Assembly: GCA_003427395.1 (NCBI GenBank)
Contig: BFEA01000071.1
Span: 1,535,895 to 1,560,205, forward strand
Length of the DNA stretch: 24,311 nt
Origin: Chara braunii
Taxonomy: Eukaryota > Streptophyta > Charophyceae > Charales > Characeae
Direction: 5' to 3'
The notes beneath the pieces were generated by a model. That model saw only the letters and a list, made by a program, of their open reading frames with translations. It did no database searches and was not told where the DNA came from. This document shows, in pieces, positions 15,450 to 24,311 of the stretch. Both the position numbers and the translations under genes were made by a program. The stretch's first letter is position 1; each line of letters begins with the position of its first letter.

Positions 15450-16640
15450 TTACTAGGTCAGGAGGACGAGGCTGGGATGACATGGGCCGGTGCTGGAATT
15501 TGACTCTGTGACCCGAGGGGAGCTTGAGGCTCATGGAATTATGCCGAGGGTGGAAGGCATAACCAGATCGTCCAACACAAGCGGCGCCGGGGTTCTGACC
15601 CTGTAACCGGTTAGGGGTTTGTCGCTATGGAAATTGTCGAGGGAGGAAGGCACTTCCTGTCCGACAGAACTAGGTTGGTCGGTACTGGGGAGGGTTGCGG
15701 TGCCCTGTTACCCAAGCAGAAGGGGGTATGAGACCGAGTGAGTTCTGGTTCGAGGACCGAAAGCCAAGCCCGACGGCTCTTGGGTTGAGGGGGGGGATTT
15801 TAGGAGGTTGGTATTTAGTTTCGACCCCCCCTTTTTTTTCCTTTATGGATGGCTGTTCGGGGGTCTTCAGAATGCTTTTGGGCTTTTGGGGTTTCTAGCG
15901 ACTCTCCTTAGGTAGTTTTTGATGCTGTTATACTTAGTGACCTGTGGCTGTTCGATGCCAGAACGACGCTGGCCGGAGCTGGGGTGTTGCCCTGTGACCT
16001 GTTGATGCAGGAGCATGAGGCCTGGTAGAGAGATCTAGGGGTGCTTTGGGGTGGGCATCCTACGGGACAGCTAAGGGTTGCTGCTGCTGCGACGCTGGTC
16101 GGAGTTGGGGTGAGTTGTGTCGCCCTGTAACCTAGCAGGATGTGGGGCGTGAGACCAGGAAGAGCTCAGCAGGGAGTAGGACAGTGTTGGAATGCCTTAG
16201 AAGGGGTGTTAGGGATTTCAAGGGTTTGTAAGCATCTGTAGGACCCGCCAGGTCTAGTTCTATGAAGTTTTACTTAGTCAAAGCCTGAAAAAAAGGGAGG
16301 GTAGTCTGTTTCGTCTTAAAAATGTTTTCTGGATCCTGGGCATTCCTGGCAATATCTTCTAGGAGGTTTCGAGGCTGTAATACTCTGTGACCTAAGGCTG
16401 TTCGATGCCAGAACGACGCTGGCCGGTGCTGGGGTGTTGCCCTGTAACCTGCTGACGCAGGAGCATGAGGCCTGGTAGAGAGATCTGATGGTGCTTTGGG
16501 GGGGCATTCCACGGGACAACCAAGGGTCGCTGCTGGGACGATGCTGGCCGGAGCTGGGGTGAGTTGCGTTGCCCTGTAACCCAGCAGGATGGGGGGCATG
16601 AGGCCTGGAAAGCTCGGCAGGGAGTAGGACAGTGAGGGAG
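15450..16640 (+). repeat. Higher-order tandem repeat, period 450 bp, with sub-repeats
   Basis: GGCTGTTCGATGCCAGAACG occurs at 15946 and 16396, and similarity extends over most of the 450-bp period. Within each period a sub-unit occurs twice (GACGCTGGYCGGAG.TGGGGTG, then CCCTGTRACC, GCAGGA, TGAG). The CYCTGTRACC-type core occurs at 15504, 15599, 15703, 15990, 16123, 16383, 16440 and 16572. A minus-strand frame (16270-16599) contains the matching peptide repeat GYRAT, but a protein is not established. Confidence 0.82.
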
Positions 16641-16689
16641 ATCTTTGGAAGGTTATGTTAGGAATTTGCGGGATTTGGGGCTTTTGTAG

Positions 16690-17068
16690 GACTTCCGCAG
16701 CTTACTCCCGTTTTTCTGAGTAACGGGTAAGGGATTGAGGTGAGAGAGAGAAAGGTTTCACGCGTCCTGCTAGTGAAGGGGCTAGCTGGTACGACAGAAA
16801 TAGGGCATAGCAGCAGTAGAGATGGTGGCTCTGCTGCAGTAAGTCTTGCCGGAGTGAGGTCTAGAGGTCTGTTGGTGGATTCCTGAGTTTTTTTTCTGGA
16901 TTGGTTTTAGGACGGATGGAGGACTTATGAGTCGTTTTCTGAAATTTTCTCCAACTCTGAAAGTTCTTTGCAAAAAAAAAAAAAGTCTGAAGTAGCTCCA
17001 AATTCTTAGTAAGTCTCTAGTCTCATTTTCCATGGACTTTTCTGATGACGTTTCTGAACGAGCTTGTT
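16690..17068. other. No gene seen
   Basis: Mixed-composition sequence between the 450-bp repeat and dispersed repeat copy A. It contains an A14 run near 16971-16984. The minus-strand frame at 16782-17033 has no recognisable motif. Confidence 0.5.
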
Positions 17069-17191
17069 ATGGGACGCCGGGCCCGGTTCCCGGTTTGTGC
17101 CACTTTGTGAGGATATGGTTGTATCTGTGGGACGCTGGACCCGGTTTCCAGCAGGTGTTGCTCCCCACCAATAGATGGAGCTTGCGGTTTT

Positions 17192-17223
<32 letters not shown>
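17069..17223 (+). repeat. Dispersed repeat, copy A, with poly(A) tail
   Basis: The conserved core at 17129-17181 (GGGACGCTGGACCCGG to AGATGGAGC) is followed, 11 nt later, by 31 A residues (17193-17223). A diverged extra copy of the core start (GGGACGCCGGGCCCGG) lies about 59 nt upstream. A poly(A) tail directly after a repeat shared with two other loci is what a retroposon 3' end looks like. Confidence 0.8.
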
Positions 17224-17224
<1 letters not shown>

Positions 17225-17429
17225 CAGTAGTATGCCCGTTCATTTTTTTTTTTCCTTTTTTTTTTTAAGCTGCTTTCTCCTCATCGGGGGACAGCCATAT
17301 ATTTTCTCTCACCTCACATATCTTTCTTTTAACTGGCGTTCTGCCATGTCATGGAACATATCTTTCTTTTCACCACCTACCACTACTCCTAAGGCTATAC
17401 AGGGGACCCCTGCAAGCATAGCTTTCTAC

Positions 17430-18260
17430 CTCTCTTCGGTGAAGGAAGGTTACCTCTCTCCGTCGTTGGAGAGGGGTAAGGGCATGTTTGCCCCTTTGCC
17501 CTAGCGTTTTAGGGTGCAGGGTTGGGGCCGCCGGTGGGGGCCCGAACGGGCTGTTTCGTTTCTGCTGCGCCATACCCAACGCAGATTGTGTCCAGGTACG
17601 GGCGCTGCAAGGACACCTGGCTAGTGGCGGCCAAGTGTTCACAACGATGTTGCTTTTTGATCTTTCGATGTCGGCTCTCCTAGTCGTTTGCAGCACAGTC
17701 CACGCCTGTTCAGTGAGAATGGGCTGCGAACTGGCGCCTGAATCTGGCACTTCCCCGGTGCCAGATGCAGGCGCGAAAGGGTGTTGAAGCCCCAGTTGAA
17801 CTTGACTCTTGTTGGACCCACCCCGCCCCCTTTGCTGCTAAGCGACGGGCTGGCCCCCTCGTAGGGAAACGAGGGGATGACGTGGGGGAAAGAATGAGCA
17901 ACGGCCACGTATGTGGCCGCGGTAGGTGGTTACGTGCAGATGTAAATATATGTTGCGCCTGTTCGATTTTTGAACAGGCTGCATCAATTTTGGTTGGGTG
18001 CAGCCATTTCCTGAAGCATGGGGCCAGGGAAAATGGCCAGATGCTTCTGGAATTGGCAGACCCTGGTTCCCCTAGGGAAACGTCAATGGTTCTGTCCCTT
18101 GATCGCAGGTTCGGATCAAGGGCTCAGAACTACTACTTTTTTCTTTTTTTGTGGGCAAAGCAACTGCACACATGCCTTCGGCTGGCTATAAAAGCCAGCT
18201 CCCCACCCAGCAGCCTCACACTTGCAGCAATGCTGCTGGGGCATTCTACTTGAAGTAGAT
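17430..18260. other. Dense series of distinct short hairpins, block 2
   Basis: Stems in order: 17456-17473 (CTCTCC/GGAGAG), 17499-17514, 17734-17774 (17-bp arms, one mismatch, loop 17751-17757), 17855-17876 (CCCCTCGT/ACGAGGGG), 17902-17919 (CGGCCAC/GTGGCCG), 17957-17979 (GCCTGTTC/GAACAGGC), 17977-18005, 18096-18122 (CCCTTGATC/GATCAAGGG), 18181-18199 (GCTGGCT/AGCCAGC) and 18245-18259 (TCTACT/AGTAGA). The stems are unrelated in sequence to each other. Frames crossing this region have no protein motif. Confidence 0.62.
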
Positions 18261-18422
18261 GCTGGCTGGCTGGCATGCTGGTGTAGTGAGGGAGTGCTGG
18301 CGAGGTGCTGGAGGTCTGCAGGAGCAGTTGGGGGAGAGACAGGCGGCAGCCATAGCCGAGGCTGGGAGTCTGCATGGGTGCCGCGACCGGTGGGCTGCGT
18401 CAGGGTTTGGACGGTGCAACAA

Positions 18423-18720
18423 GCGGCACCTTTTCTATTGAGGTTGTGCTGCTGGACTGCCGCCGTGGCATCAAGACCTTCCTAAGGGAAGGTGTTGTCG
18501 GATTTGTTGCGTGGCGCTGGAGTTTTTTAACGTGAGTGTGGGGAAGCGCTGCTCAGCGGCACGGCGGCAGCGGCACTTCGGTGAGGAGGTGCTGCTGAAC
18601 TAACAACGTGGAGGCATCAAGGTCTCCCTAAGGGGTGCTGTCTCTTTAGCAGTACAACAATGACATTGTTTTTTTTTAGTGAGGATACGCTGCCGAAATT
18701 TTGACACGGCAGTGGCAGTT
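18423..18720 (+). repeat. Diverged tandem repeat, period about 146 bp
   Basis: GCGGCAC at 18423 and 18570, and GGCATCAAG at 18467 and 18613 followed by CTYCCTAAGGG, mark two units about 146 bp apart. The first unit has a perfect ACCTTCC/GGAAGGT hairpin that is degraded in the second. Confidence 0.65.
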
Positions 18721-19807
18721 CGGTCGGAAACTGCTGCCAATGTTTTTTTGGTACGGCAGTCGGGGTACCAGTTTTGACGGTGCGGCGAGCAGTAATTTCG
18801 TTTTTTGTGGTGTGCAGCGGTTATGGTGGATTCCAGTGCGGCCTATAGTTCGGGCTAGCACTGGTGCGCGTTTGGGATCGTGCGACAGTGGTGCGTAGAC
18901 CGCCGACATGAAAAGAGTCCGGAATGAGTGCACACAACAGTGATTATTGGGTTTGCGTCACATGAGGTTTTCGACCAGGGCTATCTTTTTTTTTTTTGTG
19001 GCGCGCAATGCGAGTGGTTTCGAGTTCTGGACCATCTGGTATTGTGGGCGATGGTATGGGACTACATTTGGACCATCTGGGACCATTTTTGGACCAAGTG
19101 GGGCTGAGTTTGAGATCGGGACGAGCAAGTTGGTGTGGCTATTGTGAGCGGGCGTGGTGATTGGAGGCGGTGAAGATTTGTGGATGGTTGGGAAGTATCC
19201 TTGGTGGTCAAGGTGCAATCGAGATTGTGCTAGGATGGTATGAGACGTTGGGATGACGTAAAATTTGATCATGGAACCACGCTCTTTGAGGGTTATCTCA
19301 TTCAGACATCTCAGTGGGCCCAACCTTGGTGTGATCGGTCATTTGGAGAAGGACGTGGACCGTGATTCAGGAGAAAGGTCACGACTTGTGGAGTTGTGAG
19401 CCACATATTTTTCTACGGCGGTCATTTTATTTTTATTGATATATTACTCGGTTTTCTTGAGTGAGCCGAACCAAACTTCACTTAAGGTCAGTAGAATGAC
19501 TCAGATATCCCTTCACACATGTGTGAACCCACACTTTGCTTGACCCTGTTATTTTGAATGTTCGAAAGAAAAGGTAGAGGAAAGTCGTGCGAGTCATGCA
19601 TGTGAATGGAAAGGTCTGACTGGAGTTTGGGATGGTACTGTTTCCTTTTGAATTTGTTTTCGTTGCTTGTTGTGCAGGTAGGTAGAAGGATACTTGCAAA
19701 GGTGTTGATTTACGCCTTTTGGGGGAAGATGAAAAAATTGTCTTCTTTTTACCTTTTACCTGTCTGCTTGTCAAAAAGACTTGTTGTTTTGAAAAAGATT
19801 ATTCAGC
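18721..19807. other. No gene seen
   Basis: Short local repeats such as GGACCATCTGG (about 19031 and 19071) and scattered T runs are present. No frame carries a recognisable domain. Confidence 0.5.
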
Positions 19808-20266
19808 GTGTGTCGTAGAATGAATACGATTGAAATAAAACAGATGAGGTCAAATGGACTTAGTCTTTTTCCAGAATTGACCCTTCCTATCCCAAATGAT
19901 CTTATCTACCTGTTTACCTGTCCAAATGATTCTCATTTTTTACCTCTCATGAACTCTTTTTCGTCTAAGTTACCCTGGACTCAGGAGAATGACAAATATA
20001 TGAAAGCTACTTGCAGTGAACACATAATTTTTCTCCAGGAAGCATCTGGGGCGGGGGTTCATTGCTTCAGGAGCCGGTCCTCTTATCGACCCGGAGTGGA
20101 CTGTTCTATGGGGGGGTACTCTTCCGATTCGATGGAGACGGCCCGACTTCTGAGATCCGAGCCTTGTGCTCGGACGACGAGGAGGAGTACCCCATACCAC
20201 TTCCTAGAGGGAGAGGCATGTAACACTTCAATCGATGCCCCTGATCAAGAGTCAATCGCAAAGTAG
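19808..20266 (+). CDS. Hypothetical open frame, 152 codons, no recognised domain
   Basis: The frame starts from a non-ATG codon; the first in-frame ATG is at about 19820 (MNTIEIKQMRSNG). It ends with a TAG at 20264. Composition is ordinary rather than low-complexity, with a middle part reading LPIPNDLIYLFTCPNDSHFL. I recognise no family. It may be a fragment of a retroelement protein or chance. Confidence 0.2.
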   Translation: MCRRMNTIEIKQMRSNGLSLFPELTLPIPNDLIYLFTCPNDSHFLPLMNSFSSKLPWTQENDKYMKATCSEHIIFLQEASGAGVHCFRSRSSYRPGVDCSMGGYSSDSMETARLLRSEPCARTTRRSTPYHFLEGEACNTSIDAPDQESIAK

Positions 20267-21189
20267 TCTGTCATAAAAAAATATTAGAAAGTATGGAGAC
20301 AGGTGTGAGCGCGTCTGGTCTTAAGTAAGCGGTAGGTTGAATGGATGACTTTGGCAACGCGTCTCATCAAGTCAAAACTAAGGCAGACCGATTACCTTGT
20401 CGCTGCATCGATGTTATTTTCGATAACCGACTCCTCGTTGGCGGTTGTATGATTGTTTTGTGGAGTTCGACCAGAGGTGGTCGGGGTTTATTTTGATATT
20501 GTATTATTGGATGTTTCATATGATGATTCGATTTCCTTTAGTTATCATTTCAGATTGAATATTTATTCGTGTCGGTTACGGTCAACTCCTTTTGATATAA
20601 TTATATGTGTGGTTGTTATAACTTTCGTTTGAATATGTGTTAAAAAGACTAGGATCGAGTTGTGGGTTTCACGCTTGGTTGAAGTCGTCCTAGTCGACCG
20701 ACGTTTGTTTCGTATCTAGGAGATCAGGGCCCTAGGAACGGACGACGCTCGGGTCCACGCGGTGTTAACCAAGCGTATCTATACTACAACGAACGAGCAA
20801 ACGCCCTCGATTGATCTACCTCTGCAATTGCATCTAAAAGCTTTTGCACGTGGGTCAGTAGCTCGGTAGGGATACACCCCTAAGGGTGGTGACAACCCCT
20901 TAGGGAAGGAAAACTTATGCCCCGCGGGAACCTATCATATCGTAGGGGACCGCGAGATATACAACTGGCGCACCCGGCTAGAGCAGCGAAGGAGCGACGC
21001 GACCACGACCGTCTTGGCGGCTCGCGGGATTATTCTAGGTCGTTCCCGAGTTGTCTCTAAATTTTGATTTTGTTGAACTCCTGCGTAACATGGTCGGGAG
21101 GGCTCCCAACCTTTGCGAAAAAGGTGGGAGTCGATGCGCTCAACACCGGGATCAAGTTTACGTAGACCTCGTCTCATAAAGCGTTTGTC
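20267..21189. other. No gene seen; two long-stem hairpins
   Basis: GACTAGGA (20647-20654) pairs with TCCTAGTC (20688-20695). CCCTAAGGG (20878-20886) pairs with CCCTTAGGG (20897-20905) over a 10-nt loop. The sequence is otherwise unannotatable. A minus-strand frame at 20935-21177 has no motif. Confidence 0.45.
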
Positions 21190-21316
21190 TCATGCGGGTG
21201 CTGCCTTTTCAATTGGTCTACGATCCATTTAGCCAGATTCTTGAGTTTAGCATCTGCATCCATATACCCCTCTGATCCTTCCCATCCTTCTGGGGCGTTG
21301 TTCTACATTTCTATGT

Positions 21317-22003
21317 TTAGGTCGTAGATGTCCATCGGCTAGGGTCCAAAGGCCTTGCTAAAAATGTCCTTACCTCCTTCTTTCTTAAGTTTTTCCAATC
21401 CGTGTTCCACGCAGAGGGCTGGTTGGGTACCAGTACCCATCTCAGGAACAAGCTGAGGCCCATCCCTGCCCTGCTGCCTTGCAGTGACTGAGGATGTAGT
21501 TGCCTCCAATCCATGTTTTCTATTGCCCTTTTTTGTCCTTCTTGCACGACCCTTTCTGCAAGTGCATTAGTTGCAATGGTTTCTGCCCCCGCTATGCATG
21601 CATTGGTTTCAATGCTTATTTTAGTTGCAATGGTTTCTGCCCCTGCTGTGTGTGCATCGATTTCAATGTTTACTGCTGCCTCTCCCCTCTCTTCAACTTC
21701 GTTTGCATCCATTAAAGCAACATAGCGGTTTGTTTTCAACTCTCTAACCCCGTTTAGTTTGGAGTACAGGCCTTTCTTTTGAGTCTTACCGGGCCAGCAG
21801 GTACTCTTTGGATCTGGTTGCTGCCATCTTGGGCTTGAGATTGAATCCTCATTTGGGGTCCGTCGCCATCCGATGCAGATGTGTTGAAGGGGGGAGGTGG
21901 GGCGCTGGGTCCTACCATGTGGTCTTCGACTGTTCGTGGTGGGGCCCAGTGTTCGGGCGGTTTTGTGCCCCAATTGGTTTCCTCTTTTCTCTCTCATTCC
22001 CAA
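21317..22003 (-). CDS. LINE ORF1 C-terminal tail (frameshifted from the CCHC part)
   Basis: This 228-codon frame overlaps the end of the CCHC frame, which implies a one-base shift near 21995-22050. The part from about LNGVRELKTNRYVALMDANEVEE onward reads as the polar tail that follows CCHC knuckles in LINE ORF1 proteins. It holds a duplicated segment containing AGAETIAT (54-bp unit in the DNA). The last ~40 residues seem out of frame. Another frame (PEMGTGTQPALCVEHGLEKL, then KKEGGKDIFSKAFGP) fits better, so a second shift is likely near 21440. Confidence 0.5.
   Translation of the reverse strand: MGMREKRGNQLGHKTARTLGPTTNSRRPHGRTQRPTSPLQHICIGWRRTPNEDSISSPRWQQPDPKSTCWPGKTQKKGLYSKLNGVRELKTNRYVALMDANEVEERGEAAVNIEIDAHTAGAETIATKISIETNACIAGAETIATNALAERVVQEGQKRAIENMDWRQLHPQSLQGSRAGMGLSLFLRWVLVPNQPSAWNTDWKNLRKKEVRTFLARPLDPSRWTSTT
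21571..21678 (-). repeat. 54-bp tandem duplication within LINE ORF1
   Basis: TTGCAATGGTTTCTGCCCC begins at 21571 and 21625, exactly 54 bp apart. The copies preserve the reading frame (18 codons) and code the repeated AGAETIAT segment. Confidence 0.85.
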
Positions 22004-22587
22004 CCCCGCACCCGTCCGCCCCCTCCCGTCTCATCAACATACACCCAGCCTTCATGCCCTGGATCCACTGTCCTCCACCGTGTCGCTTTGAAAGGGTCGT
22101 GTAGCAGGCGTCCTGTGGCTTTGACTCGTTTTGCCGGGTGGTAGGGACACTCCTGTTCCGTCGACAAGTGTCCATTCGACTGACATTTATAGCACCAGGG
22201 CTGCATCTTATGTGCAGTATGAATTTTAAACTCTTTCCCTCCAATCCGGAAAGGGATGACATCATCGATAACAAATGCTTGGTCTTCGGGTAAGTCCAAG
22301 GCAATCATCAAAAAGTCATCCCGTCGGGCAATATGAGGGGGGAAGGGATCAATAAAATCAATGATATCATTCTTTTGTGCAAGGTCCTGTACAAAGGCTC
22401 CTTGAACTTCAATGGGTACATGGCGGAACTCCACCCAGTAGTACTCCTGCATCAATTGATCCCTCTTTTCCTTCGGCCTTTGTTGTCTCGGAGGGGACCA
22501 TGGGAAGATCCGTACCTTAGATCGATCGCAGTGGATGCTTCGCCATAAGTCCATCGTACATTTGTCTGAGTCAAAAACACACATCAC
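21994..22587 (-). CDS. LINE ORF1-like protein with CCHC zinc knuckle
   Basis: The 197-codon frame contains CYKCQSNGHLSTEQEC (C-x2-C-x4-H-x6-C), a gag/ORF1-type zinc knuckle for nucleic-acid binding, near codons 133-148. The preceding ~130 residues (YYWVEFRHVPIEVQGAF, DDFLMIALDLPED, IPFRIGGKEFKIH) look like the globular domain that usually precedes the knuckle in plant LINE ORF1 proteins (DUF4283-like). That domain call is from pattern only. The frame is open upstream of the first ATG. It ends in a Gly/Arg tail that looks shifted relative to the following frame. Role in the element: RNA packaging and chaperoning. Confidence 0.72.
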   Translation of the reverse strand: MMCVFDSDKCTMDLWRSIHCDRSKVRIFPWSPPRQQRPKEKRDQLMQEYYWVEFRHVPIEVQGAFVQDLAQKNDIIDFIDPFPPHIARRDDFLMIALDLPEDQAFVIDDVIPFRIGGKEFKIHTAHKMQPWCYKCQSNGHLSTEQECPYHPAKRVKATGRLLHDPFKATRWRTVDPGHEGWVYVDETGGGGRVRGWE

Positions 22588-22910
22588 CGTGAATATTGTT
22601 GATTAGAGTGGTTGGATAAGAAAGAAATCTCGCACCCCTTCCTCTGTCCCTTTAAGAGTGGCGAGTCTCTTTCTGATCCAACCAACCTTATCATTAGCAG
22701 ATTTGTAAGTTGCATAATAAAAAAAGACCAAATTGCTCGCATGCCTTGACTGCGTCCCTTTCCTTATTTTTTTCCTCAGAGAGGGACTTCACTCTGTGTT
22801 TATTCCCTCCTTTGCTAATTAACCTGTCTTCCGAATTTACTAGAAATTTGGATAGGAATAAGCGAATGCAGTTGTGAGATTATCAAGTGGAATTTTCATA
22901 TCTCTTTCCT

Positions 22911-23041
22911 CATCTTCCTGTCTTCGTTTGACTGAGTATGTCCTGAAATATGGCAAGTTGTTGTAACCTTTCCGTGTGATCCGCCGTTGTTTTCAGGATC
23001 ACCTTCAACTGTTCCCAAACTCTTTGAATGTTCGTTCTCAT
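22911..23041 (-). CDS. Coiled-coil-like N-terminal piece of the second LINE ORF1
   Basis: From the ATG at 23041 the frame reads MRTNIQRVWEQLKVILKTT, then ADHTERLQQLAIFQDILSQT, with hydrophobic residues at heptad-like spacing. It stops near 22911. It is open upstream to a TAG about 20 codons earlier (HIFGFLQAKQHIIDT). Position and orientation fit the N-terminal coiled coil of the downstream CCHC protein. Confidence 0.4.
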
Positions 23042-24170
23042 AGTGTCGATGATGTGTTGTTTTGCCTGGAGAAAGCCAAAAATGTGCTATTTCCTTTCGT
23101 GAGAGCTTCGCGCTCGCCAGGTCACCAACAGAATTTCCAGTCGTATATAGTTGAACAAGTTTTGTTGGAACGGAGTCTTCAAAGCCAGAGCTTTGGAGAA
23201 GACACCTAGCATAATTGTCATCTGGTCCCATGGGATTGTACCCGGTTCATCATGGCCATGGGATTGGAGGGCCACGCTACTGGGGCACTGCCTCTAGTAT
23301 CGAGGAAGCACCTTTAAGGAGAACATGTATAGACTAGGTAGGCGCTCCATCCTGTGGGTAATATGGTGGAGGAGATACATTCTGGAATTGAAGGGGACCG
23401 GGGTGGAAGAGGGGGAGGTCACAAAGCAACCACGACTACTGGTACAACAAGAGATCACGACACAATGGCAGGCAATGAAGGAAAAACTGAACTAGGCATG
23501 CACCAGGGTGGAGATTGACAAAATCATCTCCCGGTTCTGCGAAGAATGGCTGGGAGGGAAACGGGGGGGCTGAGTGGCAAAACTTCCGCAAAAGTGATAG
23601 GCGCGATCAGCGACAGGCCCCATGACAAGAAGATCACTCAGAGTACCAACAGGGAGAGGGGACGGGGCTGCGAGGGGGGCAAAGAGTAGAATTGGATAGG
23701 GATTATTCGCCGCATTTCCATGAATGGACAAAGGTGGACGCCAGGGAGCTGTTACGACCTACCCAGGAATTCGATGATCCCTTCCCTCCCCATCCACTGT
23801 CCCTGGAAGAAAGTATGTAGGACGGTATCTAATTATCTAATCGTCTAAGTACTTTTGGGTTCTTCCGCTCATCTGCTCATTTATCCCTGAGCATTTTCCT
23901 AGCATGGACTTAATAAGTTCAGTCATCATTGAGAATAGGCACAGTCAACTGGAGACGATCGGAAGGCGTGGAGATAGCCAGGAGTCCCGGTGCGCCCCGG
24001 GCCCAAGTTGGCAATCTGTTTTTTATTCCCTCCAAGGTCATTGATGACTAGTACTCCTAAAAACCCCTGCGAAGTTAATCCCCTGCGACCCAGGGCAATC
24101 AATGTTGGCAGGGTCCCAAACGCTCCAATCGATGACATACAAGTATTGATGTACTCAAGGATGTATTTAT
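23042..24170. other. No supportable gene
   Basis: A minus-strand frame at 23492-23731 (MSIHGNAANN...) could be more of the LINE 5' region, but it has no motif. The rest is mixed-composition sequence with purine-rich parts at 23400-23700. Confidence 0.4.
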
Positions 24171-24223
24171 GGGACGCTAGACCCGGTTTCCAGCAGGTAA
24201 TGCTCCCCACCAATAGATGGAGC
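24171..24223 (+). repeat. Dispersed repeat, copy B
   Basis: It matches copy A with a few substitutions over GGGACGCTRGACCCGG, CCAGCAGGT and TGCTCCCCACCAATAGATGG. About 75 nt further on the sequence reads TTTC and then A residues to the window end (24300-24311), so it also seems to be near a poly(A) 3' end. Confidence 0.85.
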
Positions 24224-24311
24224 AGCCCACTAGGCAAAGCTTCAATCCCGATGGTTCTCTTACCACCACTGGGATAGAGGCCTTGCACAAGGGTCTTTCA
24301 AAAAAAAAAAA

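Larger units (their letters stand above)
21197..23041 (-). mobile_element. Second LINE-type element, decayed ORF1 region
   Basis: Minus-strand frames are collinear over about 1.8 kb. They run from a coiled-coil-like segment (ATG at 23041), through a pre-zinc-finger domain and CCHC knuckle (22587-21994), to a polar tail with an internal repeat (22003-21317). Another open piece follows (MDIYDLNIE, then GYMDADAKLKNLAKWIVDQL) with stops, to about 21197. No endonuclease or reverse transcriptase is seen downstream. It is non-functional by frameshift and stop. Confidence 0.6.

Noticed and set aside
15735-15760. tRNA-like GGTTCGA box
   Set aside because: No matching acceptor, D or anticodon stems surround it; the same holds for the GGTTCGA near 7202.
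17765-18253. 162-codon open frame
   Set aside because: It runs across several perfect hairpins of block 2 and shows no protein motif; the palindromes better explain the sequence.

Overview
This looks like a repeat-dominated piece of a plant or streptophyte-algal nuclear genome. A characean alga such as Chara is my best guess, from the style of the trihelix and retroelement proteins; I recalled this and did not search. The reasons are intron-free transposon-type coding remnants with eukaryotic domains (trihelix SANT-like, Penelope-type reverse transcriptase, GIY-YIG endonuclease, APE-type LINE endonuclease, CCHC knuckle), satellites, MITE-like elements and long homopolymers. The window begins and ends in poly(A), and there is one undetermined base at 14233. 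It may therefore be a whole short-read contig. No clearly intact host gene is visible.

Layout. 1-2380 is a GC-rich block with a minus-strand trihelix/SANT-like gene broken by one frameshift near 942-945. 2398-3902 holds a TCCTAA-rich palindromic cluster, a 105-bp foldback MITE with a TA target duplication (2626-2730), and a 240-bp MITE with 13-bp terminal repeats and an 8-bp target duplication (3655-3894). 4080-5480 is non-coding with degenerate ~20-bp repeats and one copy of a dispersed repeat. 5517-11107 holds two complementary halves of a Penelope-like retroelement (PLE) in the same orientation. First comes the C-terminal half of a reverse transcriptase (5517-6299). After a non-coding spacer come an RGG/NQ-rich ORF1, a GIY-YIG endonuclease and the N-terminal part of the reverse transcriptase. 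The second half breaks off at about 11107 against an inverted LINE fragment (11108-12216).

12.3-13.83 kb and 17.43-18.26 kb hold long series of short perfect hairpins that are unrelated in sequence to one another. The two blocks share the 16-mer ATTCTACTTGAAGTAG. Between them lie a 97-bp satellite, a 112-bp satellite and a 450-bp higher-order tandem repeat. 18.4-21.2 kb has no supportable gene. 21.3-23.04 kb is a second minus-strand LINE-type ORF1 (coiled coil plus CCHC), decayed by frameshifts. Three copies of a short conserved repeat (5438-5483 on minus, 17129-17181 and 24171-24223 on plus) are each followed, in their own orientation, by A-rich sequence, like the 3' ends of one retroposon family.

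How the parts fit together. The PLE halves support an element with an N-terminal GIY-YIG endonuclease and an upstream gag-like ORF1, arranged as a partial head-to-tail tandem. The two hairpin-series blocks are the least explained structure in the window.
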